Below, piece after piece: positions 17,748 through 26,443 of a stretch of 64,000 nucleotides of DNA. The position numbers and the translations under genes were made by a program. The notes beneath the pieces are model-generated. The model worked only from the letters and a program-made list of their open reading frames with translations. It had not been told where the DNA came from and did not search any database. This stretch comes from an uncultured Clostridia bacterium (GTDB taxonomy: Bacteria; Bacillota; Clostridia; Christensenellales; Borkfalkiaceae), in contig CAKQJE010000002.1 of assembly GCA_934247225.1 (NCBI GenBank), forward strand, positions 62,001 to 126,000, given 5' to 3'. Position 1 is the stretch's first letter, and each line of letters opens with the position of its first letter.

Positions 17748-18325
17748 AATTCCACCTCTTTTATTATCTCGCACGCTTTTTTGCAGTTCTCGGTTACGTC
17801 GCCTTTCATCATGAACGAGCCGCCTACCGCGAATATCTTGTCAAACTCTAAAAACTCTTTCAAGTTGGTCAAATCCACGCCGCCCGTAGGAATGAACTTG
17901 ATCTGCGGGAACGGTCCGGACAATGCTTTAAGCGCTTTCAGCCCGCCGTAAACGTTCGCGGGAAAGAACTTAACCGTCGTTATTCCGAGTTCCAGAGCCT
18001 GCATGATTTCCGTCGGCGTTACGCAACCGGGATAGTACGGAATACCTTGTTTACGAACATATAGCGCGACTTTTTCGGAAAAACCGGGACTTATTACGAA
18101 CTTCGCTCCGGCATTTACGGCGCGGATCGCCTGTTCTTCGTTTATGACCGTTCCCGCGCCTATATTCATATCCGGAAACAATTTCACTACGAGCCTTAGC
18201 CTCTTCCGCGCAATCCGTTCTGAACGTGATTTCCGCGCAATTCACGCCTCCAGCCTTTATGCCGACATCGTTTTTTCGGTTTCGCTGACGTCTTTTATCA
18301 CCACCACGGGTATCAATTTATCCAT
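17744..18325 (-). pseudogene. eda: KDPG aldolase with two frameshifts
   Basis: The product would cleave KDPG into pyruvate and glyceraldehyde-3-phosphate. The locus starts properly at ATG 18325 (MDKLIPVVVIKDVSETEKT), one base after uxaC. The first frame hits TAA at 18257-18259; the next part (KAGGVNCAEITFRTDCAEEA, with the catalytic Glu and Arg of the EITFRT motif) is in a second frame. From about 18187 the rest (LFPDMNIGAGTV to the end) is in a third. The Schiff-base lysine motif VKFFPA is intact. The total of about 194 codons is slightly below the usual 205-213. Either the gene is decayed or the assembly has indels here. The 3' part could start at GTG 18187 but would lack the EITFRT residues. 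Confidence 0.8.
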
Positions 18326-18326
18326 T

Positions 18327-19718
18327 TTATTTCATCTCAAAATACGCTATCGCGTTGCGATAACAAATATCTTTTATAACTTCTCCGACGAGCGTTTCGT
18401 CGGTCGTCATTTCGCCGTTTTCCATAAGTTTGCCGAAGTAATTGCACAGAATTCTGCGGAAATAATGATGCCGCGGATAAGACAAAAAGGAACGGCTGTC
18501 GGTCAACATTCCGATAAACGCGCCTATATGCCCCGTCGCAGTCAGGTCGTCGAGATGTTTATTCATTCCTACCTTGTTATCCAAGAACCACCATGCGGGA
18601 CCGTACTGCAATTTTCCGCGCGCTTCGCTTGACTGAAAGCACCCTATAAGCGTCATGATTTCACTGTTCATTTTCGGGTTTAAATTGAAGATAATCGACT
18701 TCGGCAGGGACTTTTCGCTGTTTAACTTATCAAACAGCAGCGACATGTTTTTAATTCCGTCCTCTTCGGAAATACTGTCGTATCCCGTATCGAGTCCGAG
18801 TTTATTCAGCATTTCCGAGTTGTTGTTTCTCATCGCGCCGACGTGAAGTTCGGTTGCGATGTTGTGCTTCGAATACAACTTCATAAGGAAATAAGTGAGG
18901 TAACCCTTGAACGCTTTTTCTTCCTGTTCGGTCACGCTTTTGCCCGCTCTGCGTTTTTCGAAAACCTTTTCTGCTTCGGCTTTTCCCGTCACGGGATACA
19001 CGCTTTCGAGCGCGATATCGCTCGCCCTGCACCCGACTTTTTTGAACGCGACAAGCCTTTCTTCGAGCGCGGTTTCGAGTTCGTCGAGCGTGGCGATTTT
19101 ATGCGTTTCCGCCTCTAAAAGCGACACAAATTCGTTGTATTTTTCCGCCGCGATATTCATTATTTTATCCGCGCGGAAAGCGGGCATAACTTTGAACGAA
19201 TACCCCTTCGCCGCGATTTTTTCAAAAGTCGAGAGGTCGTCGAACACCTCGTTCGTGGTAAAAAGATATTTCACGTTCGATTTTTCGATCAGACTGACCG
19301 GCGTTATGTCGTTTTTCTCGATATATTCGTTACATTCCGTCCAGATTTTTTCGGCGTTTTTCTCGTTGATCTCAAGTTCGCAACCGAAAAATTCTTTTAA
19401 TTCGACCTGCGACCAGTGATAAAGCGGATTTCCGAAAGCCGTGCCGAGCGTTTTGCAATAAGCAACGAACTTATCGTGATTGCTCGCGCCGCCCGTTATC
19501 AGTTCCTCCGGAACGCCGTAATTACGCATCAGCCGCCATTTGTAATGATCGCCGCCGAGCCACACTTCCGCGATATCTTTAAACCGTTTGTTTTCTAAAA
19601 TCTGCTTTTCCGAAAGGTGACAATGATAGTCGAAAATAGGCATATCTTTTGCATAAGTTTCATACAGCCTTACCGCCGTTTTGTTTTCAAGAAGAAAATT
19701 ATCCTTTATATAACTCAT
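18327..19718 (-). CDS. uxaC: uronate (glucuronate/galacturonate) isomerase
   Basis: It converts D-glucuronate to fructuronate and D-galacturonate to tagaturonate. The 463-residue length is normal. The N-terminal FDYHCHLSEKQI carries the metal-binding histidines of this amidohydrolase-superfamily enzyme, and WLGGDHYKWRLMR is a strongly conserved UxaC block. LHVGAMRNNN (about 290) and the C-terminal DSRSFLSYPRHHYFRRI are also typical. Its ATG overlaps the uxaA stop by 4 bases, so it is translationally coupled. Confidence 0.96.
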   Translation of the reverse strand: MSYIKDNFLLENKTAVRLYETYAKDMPIFDYHCHLSEKQILENKRFKDIAEVWLGGDHYKWRLMRNYGVPEELITGGASNHDKFVAYCKTLGTAFGNPLYHWSQVELKEFFGCELEINEKNAEKIWTECNEYIEKNDITPVSLIEKSNVKYLFTTNEVFDDLSTFEKIAAKGYSFKVMPAFRADKIMNIAAEKYNEFVSLLEAETHKIATLDELETALEERLVAFKKVGCRASDIALESVYPVTGKAEAEKVFEKRRAGKSVTEQEEKAFKGYLTYFLMKLYSKHNIATELHVGAMRNNNSEMLNKLGLDTGYDSISEEDGIKNMSLLFDKLNSEKSLPKSIIFNLNPKMNSEIMTLIGCFQSSEARGKLQYGPAWWFLDNKVGMNKHLDDLTATGHIGAFIGMLTDSRSFLSYPRHHYFRRILCNYFGKLMENGEMTTDETLVGEVIKDICYRNAIAYFEMK

Positions 19719-21121
19719 AACGTAACTCCTTTTTTATAAAACGCAATTTCTCTTATATCCTCGCTTTTACACTTCGTTTCGCCGTTAATTGCCGCGATAA
19801 TCGACTTATAGAGGGCTTTTTCGTCCATTTTATACGCATTGAAGTCTATCCAGTTGTTCTTTTTCTCCGCTAAAAAATCGTTGCTTGCGATTTTGAAAGT
19901 CGGCACGAAAGTGGAAAACGGCGTTCCTCTGCCCGTGGTGAAAAGAACTATCTGACACCCGCTTGCCGCGAGAGCCGTTGCCGCTATAAGGTCGTTTCCC
20001 GGGGCGTTCAACGTTGATACGCCCTGTTTTTTGACCTGTTCGCCGTAAGACAAAACGTCCACAATTTTCGTCGAACCCGCTTTTTCAACGCAGCCGAGCG
20101 ATTTTTCTTCCAGTGTGGTTATTCCGCCTTTTTTGTTACCCGGGCTGGGGTTTTCATACACGGGAAAGCCGTTATCCGTGTAAAACTTTTTAAAGTTTAC
20201 TATCATTTCGCGGTATTTTTCGTATACTTCGCGGCTTTCGCATTTGTTCATCAAAAGTTGTTCCGCGCCGAACATTTCGGGCACTTCGGTAAGTATCGCC
20301 GAGCCGCCCTCTTCTATTATTCTGTCCGTAATTTTGCCCACGAGCGGATTAGCGGTAAGCCCCGAAAAACCGTCGCTTCCGCCGCATTTAAGCCCTATAC
20401 AAAGCTCGCTTACGGGTATGTCCTCACGTTTAAGTTTGCTCGCTTTTTCGCAAAAATCTTTGAGTATTTCAAGCCCGTATTCTATCTCGTCGTCAACGTC
20501 CTGACAATTGAAATACGCTATATTGTCTCTGCCGTACGGTTTCAGAAATTCCTTTATTCCGTCAAGTCCGTTGTTCTCGCAGCCTAAGCCCACAAACAGC
20601 ACAAAACTCGCGTTCGGGTTGAGTGCGATCGAACATAACAGCCGTTTTATATTCTCGTTGTCTTCGCCGAGTTGCGAACAGCCGAATTGATGATTAAGCG
20701 CGAAAAGTCCGTCTATAACACCTTTAACAAAGGGTTGCGCAAGTTTTTCGAGCCGACGGCACACGTCGTTTACGCAACCTACCGTAGGGATAATATATAT
20801 CTCGTTTCTTATTCCCGCTCTGCCGTTTTTGCGTTTGAACCCTTTGAACGTCGCGCCCTCTTTTATCTTCGTTTCGGGATAATCCGGGTTGTATTCATAG
20901 TCAACGTTTTCGTCTAAGTGAGACTTCACGTTATGCGTATGAGCCCATTCGCCTTGCTTTATATCCTCGGTTGCCCTGCCGATTATTTCGCCGTATTTTA
21001 TAACGTATTCGCCCGCGGCAATGTCGCGCAACGCGAACTTATGCCCCGCGGGAATTTTATCCGTTGCGGTAAGTCTTACGCCTACGTTGTCCTTTTCGTT
21101 TATTACGATAAAGTCTTTCAT
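19715..21121 (-). CDS. uxaA: altronate dehydratase
   Basis: It dehydrates D-altronate to 2-keto-3-deoxygluconate. The N-terminal SAF domain (residues 1-90, ending near HTHNVKSHL) precedes the catalytic region with GFKRKNGRAGIRNEIYIIPTV-type residues, NHQFGCSQLGED, KCGGSDGFSGLTANPLVG and TTGRGTPFSTFVPTFKIASN. All are hallmarks of the UxaA/GarD family, which uses iron or manganese. The 468-residue length is slightly under the 495 of E. coli. It overlaps uxaB and uxaC by 4 bases each. Confidence 0.96.
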   Translation of the reverse strand: MKDFIVINEKDNVGVRLTATDKIPAGHKFALRDIAAGEYVIKYGEIIGRATEDIKQGEWAHTHNVKSHLDENVDYEYNPDYPETKIKEGATFKGFKRKNGRAGIRNEIYIIPTVGCVNDVCRRLEKLAQPFVKGVIDGLFALNHQFGCSQLGEDNENIKRLLCSIALNPNASFVLFVGLGCENNGLDGIKEFLKPYGRDNIAYFNCQDVDDEIEYGLEILKDFCEKASKLKREDIPVSELCIGLKCGGSDGFSGLTANPLVGKITDRIIEEGGSAILTEVPEMFGAEQLLMNKCESREVYEKYREMIVNFKKFYTDNGFPVYENPSPGNKKGGITTLEEKSLGCVEKAGSTKIVDVLSYGEQVKKQGVSTLNAPGNDLIAATALAASGCQIVLFTTGRGTPFSTFVPTFKIASNDFLAEKKNNWIDFNAYKMDEKALYKSIIAAINGETKCKSEDIREIAFYKKGVTL

Positions 21122-22500
21122 AAAATTTCCGTATCGCCGCTTCTGAGCTTTTTCACTATGGTTTTAACCGCCGAGGCAAAGCCCTCGTATTTCGTCAGAT
21201 CTTCGCCCCAGACGGTCTCGTCCTTCATAAATTCGATCACGCAACCGCCGTTTGCGAAGTATCCGAGATACTTTTCGTCGTCTTTCATTTCAGTTGTGCG
21301 GCTCGGAAGTTTTGCGTAATATTTTCCGTCGTCGCCTTTCGCCGTGATTTTATACAACGCCATAAGGCACGCGAAACCTTTGGTTAAATGCTCGGGGATC
21401 TTGCCGTACTTTTCGTAATAATCTTTAAACGACGGCAGATCTCTCGCTTTCCACTTGGATATGGAATTTAAAGCGATGCTCGTAAGTTGGTGGTTTAAGT
21501 ACGGATTGAAAAATCTCTCTTTCACGCTATCCGCAAAAGCCGTAGTAGCCGCCGTATCGTCGGAAACGAACGGTATTATTTCGTTCGTTAAAGCGTCGTT
21601 AACGAACTTATAGACCGACTTATCCGTCATGCAGTCGTAAACGGTGACCTTTCCGAGCCATAAACCCAAAGGCACTAAATTCGTGTGGCTGCCGTTTAAA
21701 ACGCGCACTTTTCTTTTTTTGTAATACTTAATATTGTTCGTCAGAACGACCTCGATGTTATGCTTGCCGTCCTTTATATACTTGCCTATTTCGCCCTTGT
21801 TTTCCACCGCCCAAAGCCCGAACGGCTCGCCGACGGAAACGAGTTCGTCCTTTTCGCCGATGAGTTTATATAAGTGTTCTTTCGTCTCTTCGTCTTTCGG
21901 ATAGCCCGAAACGATTCTGTCAACGAGCGTATTGCAATAATAATTTTCGCCGTCGTTCCACTTTTTGAAAGCCTCGGGCAGTTTCCATAATTTAATATAC
22001 TTATCCACGCAAGCGTACAATTCGTCGGCGTTGTTGTCGATAAGTTCCACGGGCATGAGATACACCCCGCCAAGACCTGCATTGAAACGCTCGAACAAAA
22101 ATTTAGTAAGTTTCGCGGGGTAAGTTATATGCTCGAAACCGTCGAATTTATCTTCGGCGTTGAAACAAATTCCCGCTTCGGTTGTGTTTGAAACAATTAT
22201 CTTCAAATCCTTGTCTTTTGCGAGCGAAATATATTTCTCATAATTCTCAAAAGGCGAAATGACGGAGTTTAAAACGTCGATTTTATATACGTTTTCTACC
22301 TCTTTTCCGTCCTTAACCCCGCGAAGAACGATATGATATTTATTATTCTGTTGTTCAAACTTTTCGAGCGAGCCGAACGGAATCGGTTTTACTATATCCA
22401 CCTCGTATTCGCCCGCGCCTTCTTTACTAAGCGTATCGAAATACGCGTCGACGAACGTCCTTAAAAAATTCCCTTCGCCGTATTGCAACACTTTAATCAT
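21118..22500 (-). CDS. uxaB: tagaturonate reductase (altronate oxidoreductase)
   Basis: An NAD-dependent reductase of the polyol/mannitol dehydrogenase family. It reduces tagaturonate to altronate. QYGEGNFLRTFVDAYFD at residues 6-22 is the family's nucleotide-binding start, and LNGSHTNLVPLGLWLG near 268 is the conserved catalytic block. No uxuA/uxuB (mannonate branch) gene accompanies it, so galacturonate rather than glucuronate use is favoured, although UxaC can also act on glucuronate. It overlaps uxaA by 4 bases. Confidence 0.94.
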   Translation of the reverse strand: MIKVLQYGEGNFLRTFVDAYFDTLSKEGAGEYEVDIVKPIPFGSLEKFEQQNNKYHIVLRGVKDGKEVENVYKIDVLNSVISPFENYEKYISLAKDKDLKIIVSNTTEAGICFNAEDKFDGFEHITYPAKLTKFLFERFNAGLGGVYLMPVELIDNNADELYACVDKYIKLWKLPEAFKKWNDGENYYCNTLVDRIVSGYPKDEETKEHLYKLIGEKDELVSVGEPFGLWAVENKGEIGKYIKDGKHNIEVVLTNNIKYYKKRKVRVLNGSHTNLVPLGLWLGKVTVYDCMTDKSVYKFVNDALTNEIIPFVSDDTAATTAFADSVKERFFNPYLNHQLTSIALNSISKWKARDLPSFKDYYEKYGKIPEHLTKGFACLMALYKITAKGDDGKYYAKLPSRTTEMKDDEKYLGYFANGGCVIEFMKDETVWGEDLTKYEGFASAVKTIVKKLRSGDTEIL

Positions 22501-22501
22501 A

Positions 22502-25324
22502 TTATGCCTCCACCAAATATTCGACGGAATAATATCCGTCCTTTAAATCAACCGCGAACGGTTCGAGATCGAAAGTGAACGCCGTTGCTTTCACCGCAAA
22601 CCCTCTTTCGCAAACAACCTCGCCCGATTGATTTTTTATTTCTATTTTAACGTTGTAGGTTTTTCCTTTTTCCGTACCCGTTAATACAGGCTCGCAAACG
22701 TACTTGCCGTTATACGCGACTTCTGCTTTTTTATCGAAACAAATCGTTTCGGCAAAGCCCTCTTTGAGCGCGTAAAACGCCTGCTTTTTGTAACCGTAAA
22801 AATCTATCGGCGGTTTTATATAACTCGCATCGTTTGCTCCGCCGTTCAGACTACACCACATAAGCCCGTCCGCGCCGAGATAGCGCATATATTTAACGGT
22901 GTTATACGCGCAAAGAGCCTGATACGCCTGACTTAACCGGAAATCAACCTTATCGTAAGCCTCGCCGAACGCGCGTTTTTCGTCCGCAAGTTCGTATGAA
23001 TCGTCCTTATGATAAATTTTCGCTTCTTTCGCGCGGTTATCCTGCCTTCCGACGATTGCGAATTCCGAAATTATATACGCGTGGTCTTTGCTTTTGAACA
23101 GCGCGGGCTGAGATTTCCAGGCTTGTTCTCTGAAAATATCCCACCTGTTGCCGTAACCGAGCAGAATTTCGTAATTATGCGAACTTCTTACAACCTTTTC
23201 ATCCTTCCAGCCGAACGAACTTTCGCAAGGCTCGAAATCCTGGTCGGACAAGCCGTCGTCCTGATAATAAAAACCCTTGTTGCCGTAAAGTCCTCCGCCG
23301 TAATAAAGATGAGAACACGGGCAAATAAGCCTCGTATCGTCCGCCGCTTTTACGGTTTTTACGAATTCGTCGTACATTTTATCGAGTACGGCGCGGGACG
23401 AATGAAACTCGTTGCTGCCCTCCCACATTATTATGCTCGGGCGGTTTATAACCTCTTTCATCTGTTCCGCGTAATATTTCCCCGCCCGCCAGCCGTTTTT
23501 AACGTCGATAGTTTCGGCGGAGTCGATAAGCCGCGTCGTCCAGATATTTATTAAGCCAAGACGATCGCAAACTTCGGCAAATCTCGGATCGTTGTTGCCG
23601 TAACCTAACATATGAAAGCGGGCGACGTTTCCGTTTAAAGCCTTGGTCATCGCCGCCTGCCAGACTATTTCCTTTGTCATGGGACATATATGCGACAAAA
23701 CTATATTTTCATAAGGCGGCAAAAACTGCATCCACAACGCGCCGTTCAGCAAAATCTTCTTGCCGTTTAGTAAAATATCTCCGTTTTTCTGCTCGATAAT
23801 TCTGAAACCCGTTTCGCATATTTCGTCGTCAACGGGGTTGCCGTTTTCGATAAGTTCCGCCCGAACGGTATACAAAGCAGGATTTTCGCACGTCCACAAA
23901 TCCGCGCCAAACTCGGTTTCCGCTTCAAAATTTTCCGCCGAGTCGCCCTCGAAAACGACTTTTTCTTCTCCGCAAGGCGATTTCGCGAGGTATATTTTCG
24001 TTTTCAAGCCCTTTTTAAAATTAACGGTTTTGAACGATATTTTCGCTTTTACTTTGTTGCCCGAAATACCGACCGTTTTCACAACCAAATCGCGGACATA
24101 AACCTCGGGCAGAATATCTATATAAACATCTCTTGCAAGCCATGCGATATACGGATCTTTATTTCTGTGCCACGAATAATTTATTTCGGGCGCGCGGGGA
24201 TAAACAAGAAGTTTCAATTCGTTTTCGCCCGTTTTCAAAAACTCCGTTATAGCCTTTTCGCTTTTTAAAAACCCGTCCGTTTCAAACGCGAATTTCCCGT
24301 TTATATAAACCTTTCCGCAAGGATCGAGCGAACCTATATTCAAAGCGGCTTTTCCGCCGTCGTAAGTAAACTTGTTTGTAAGTTCGATGATTTTATCTTT
24401 ATTCTTTTCACTGCCGATTTTGAAAGGAAGCTCAACCCTTCCGAGATTTTGTTTTCCTTCTTCTTTCGGTTCGGCGACTTTAAAGAAATCCGTCGTCGTT
24501 TTTCCGTCCGCGGTAAGGCTTTCGGGTTTAAAACTCCACTTACAAACGGGGTGCATTCCGCCCGAAATGAAAAGCGTATCGGGCGCGACTTTGTTTGTAA
24601 GTTCAAATCTTCCCGCAGGCGTTCCGTTAACCTTCACATCGTAAAAGTCCTCGTATAAGTCGATTAACACACTGTTTCGCTCGTTAACCTTAAAATCTCC
24701 GAGTTTATAATTTCTATGGTGATAAGGATCGGGAATGCCTACCCTCGCGTGAATTTCGCCGTTGCGATAAATCTGCAATTTCAGTATTTCCGTCACTCCG
24801 CGCCTTAATTCTATTATTCGCCCCGTATCCGTCGTCAGCGGAACGACTTGTCCGTTTTTCTTTTCTTCGTCGATATATTCCTCGGGCAAAATAAACGAAA
24901 ATGCGAAAGACGTTATCTTTTCGCATTTAAATTCATATTTGGCGCAAGGCACGGGCGGAATTATTCCGTCCGAAAAAGTAAGTTCGCCGTTATCTTCCGA
25001 AACGCCCTGATAAAACTGCCAACCCGCATAATTTTCGGGTTTATCAAACGTTTCCGCCGTCATTTCGTCGAAGCGGATTCTTTTCCTTATTTTATGCGCG
25101 ATTTTATAATCGACGGACGCCGAAAGCCTTTCCGTTTCTTCGTCCGAAACGGCCTTTTCGGGCATACCATACCCGTTTTTCTTTTCCAAAAAATCCAAAT
25201 AGGCTTTGAGAAACTCTATTCTTTCTTCGGGCGTGAGACATTCGCCGTTTGCCGCCGAAAAATCTCCGTTTTTATATTTGTAGTTTTTATCGATTTTTAT
25301 AAAATCGTAAAATTTATTCTTCAT
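22502..25324 (-). CDS. GH2 family glycoside hydrolase with N-terminal extension
   Basis: A cytoplasmic enzyme (no signal peptide) of about 940 residues. An unusual N-terminal region of about 300 residues, with a lectin-like beta-sandwich segment, precedes the GH2 sugar-binding, Ig-like and TIM-barrel domains. The acid/base motif IIMWEGSNEFHS (Glu about 635) and the probable nucleophile in YIISEFAIVG (Glu about 753) are visible. WEGSNE is closer to the mannosidase-type 'WNGNNE' than to beta-galactosidase 'WSLGNE', so the substrate could be a beta-uronide, beta-galactoside or beta-mannoside. ATG 25324 was chosen over TTG 25330; neither has a good ribosome site, so coupling to the preceding gene is likely. 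Confidence 0.85.
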   Translation of the reverse strand: MKNKFYDFIKIDKNYKYKNGDFSAANGECLTPEERIEFLKAYLDFLEKKNGYGMPEKAVSDEETERLSASVDYKIAHKIRKRIRFDEMTAETFDKPENYAGWQFYQGVSEDNGELTFSDGIIPPVPCAKYEFKCEKITSFAFSFILPEEYIDEEKKNGQVVPLTTDTGRIIELRRGVTEILKLQIYRNGEIHARVGIPDPYHHRNYKLGDFKVNERNSVLIDLYEDFYDVKVNGTPAGRFELTNKVAPDTLFISGGMHPVCKWSFKPESLTADGKTTTDFFKVAEPKEEGKQNLGRVELPFKIGSEKNKDKIIELTNKFTYDGGKAALNIGSLDPCGKVYINGKFAFETDGFLKSEKAITEFLKTGENELKLLVYPRAPEINYSWHRNKDPYIAWLARDVYIDILPEVYVRDLVVKTVGISGNKVKAKISFKTVNFKKGLKTKIYLAKSPCGEEKVVFEGDSAENFEAETEFGADLWTCENPALYTVRAELIENGNPVDDEICETGFRIIEQKNGDILLNGKKILLNGALWMQFLPPYENIVLSHICPMTKEIVWQAAMTKALNGNVARFHMLGYGNNDPRFAEVCDRLGLINIWTTRLIDSAETIDVKNGWRAGKYYAEQMKEVINRPSIIMWEGSNEFHSSRAVLDKMYDEFVKTVKAADDTRLICPCSHLYYGGGLYGNKGFYYQDDGLSDQDFEPCESSFGWKDEKVVRSSHNYEILLGYGNRWDIFREQAWKSQPALFKSKDHAYIISEFAIVGRQDNRAKEAKIYHKDDSYELADEKRAFGEAYDKVDFRLSQAYQALCAYNTVKYMRYLGADGLMWCSLNGGANDASYIKPPIDFYGYKKQAFYALKEGFAETICFDKKAEVAYNGKYVCEPVLTGTEKGKTYNVKIEIKNQSGEVVCERGFAVKATAFTFDLEPFAVDLKDGYYSVEYLVEA

Positions 25325-25333
25325 TTTCAAAAA

Positions 25334-26443
25334 TTACAATATTATTTCAGCTATTTCACGCCTGTAATTTTCCGTCGTGTCGTAAGAAATACGTTTTCCG
25401 TCGTCGGAAAAACGCGCGTGCAGGTCGCATCGTATATCTATATCCTTTACGGGAGCAGAAAAAACTTTAATTAGTTCCCTCGATTGTTTTTTCTCAAAGT
25501 CATAATAATAAATAGACCTCATATCGTTATACGGATAGCCGTCGCCTATAAAACTCTTTCTGTCGGGAGAATAATTGCAATGAATATCATTGTGGTCGCA
25601 TAACGGGTCGTTCAAACGATATTTCTCTCCCGTTACAACGTTAAAAAAGTAAACTCCCCATTCGGGCAACCCCGAATAAATCATAAGGTTTTCATCGTCT
25701 TTCCAGGAATAATGGGAATTAACGCTGAACTTCGTCAATTGCTTTATTTCGCCTTTCAAATCGATAACGGCAAGAACCGTAGCCCACATTCCGCCGCCTT
25801 CCGGAAAATTGCGCAACAAAAACACGCATTTCGTCCCGGAAGGATTAAACGTTATGTGGTTTACCACAAGTTTCTTATCCGTAAACGGTTTCTCCTCGAA
25901 AACTCTTCTCATTTTCTCATAAGATGCAAGTAAAGTTTTTTCTTTCGTTTTTAAATCCACCAGAAAAATACCGTCGTCTTCGGGAGCATTTTTATCCGCA
26001 AAGGGGTCGGGAATATTGCAATAGCCGTATCCTTTACGGAAATCGTAAATCCGACTAAAATTAACGGAAACGGCTTTCCCGGCGTTCAAACTTAACGTCG
26101 CGAACGGACAATCAAACCGCTCCGTCTCTTTTCCGTTGATATCTATAACCCTCGAAACATACTTGTTTCCGTCGAAATCGTTAGCAATAACAGATTTTCC
26201 GGGGACAAACCAGCGAAGCATAGCGCCTTGCTGAAAATTCCATGCAAGCGTTTCTGCTACTTTATAAAATTTCTTGTTTTCCACAAATCCGAGTTCACAA
26301 ACGTCTCCCGCAACGGGAAGCCTATCGCAAAACCGAACTCTGTGCGTCAGATGCCGTTTGCAGGACGAATCGTAAGGCTGCAAATCATAGTATCCGAAAA
26401 AATATTGAAAATCATCTTCAGGCGTTAATAAATGTTTTTCCAT
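25334..26443 (-). CDS. beta-propeller protein, possible oligouronide lyase
   Basis: A 369-residue soluble protein without signal peptide, built of repeated propeller blades. It has several His-rich blade motifs: VNHITFNPSGTK, VNSHYSWKDDEN, DHNDIHCNYSPDRKSFIGDG and DLHARFSDDGKRISYDT. The spacing of 'H-x-x-x-S-P/D-D-G' recalls seven-bladed lyases such as oligogalacturonate lyase (PL22), where histidines bind the metal. I cannot assign a family firmly. Its place between GH78 and GH2 and ahead of the uronate pathway supports action on a uronic-acid-containing oligosaccharide. The start overlaps the GH78 gene by 26 bases and has a GGAG site. Confidence 0.6.
   Translation of the reverse strand: MEKHLLTPEDDFQYFFGYYDLQPYDSSCKRHLTHRVRFCDRLPVAGDVCELGFVENKKFYKVAETLAWNFQQGAMLRWFVPGKSVIANDFDGNKYVSRVIDINGKETERFDCPFATLSLNAGKAVSVNFSRIYDFRKGYGYCNIPDPFADKNAPEDDGIFLVDLKTKEKTLLASYEKMRRVFEEKPFTDKKLVVNHITFNPSGTKCVFLLRNFPEGGGMWATVLAVIDLKGEIKQLTKFSVNSHYSWKDDENLMIYSGLPEWGVYFFNVVTGEKYRLNDPLCDHNDIHCNYSPDRKSFIGDGYPYNDMRSIYYYDFEKKQSRELIKVFSAPVKDIDIRCDLHARFSDDGKRISYDTTENYRREIAEIIL

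Noticed and set aside
22502..25324. Calling the GH2 enzyme a beta-galactosidase or beta-glucuronidase
   Set aside because: The acid/base motif WEGSNE is not the LacZ or GUS type and no substrate residues can be read with confidence, so only the family is given.
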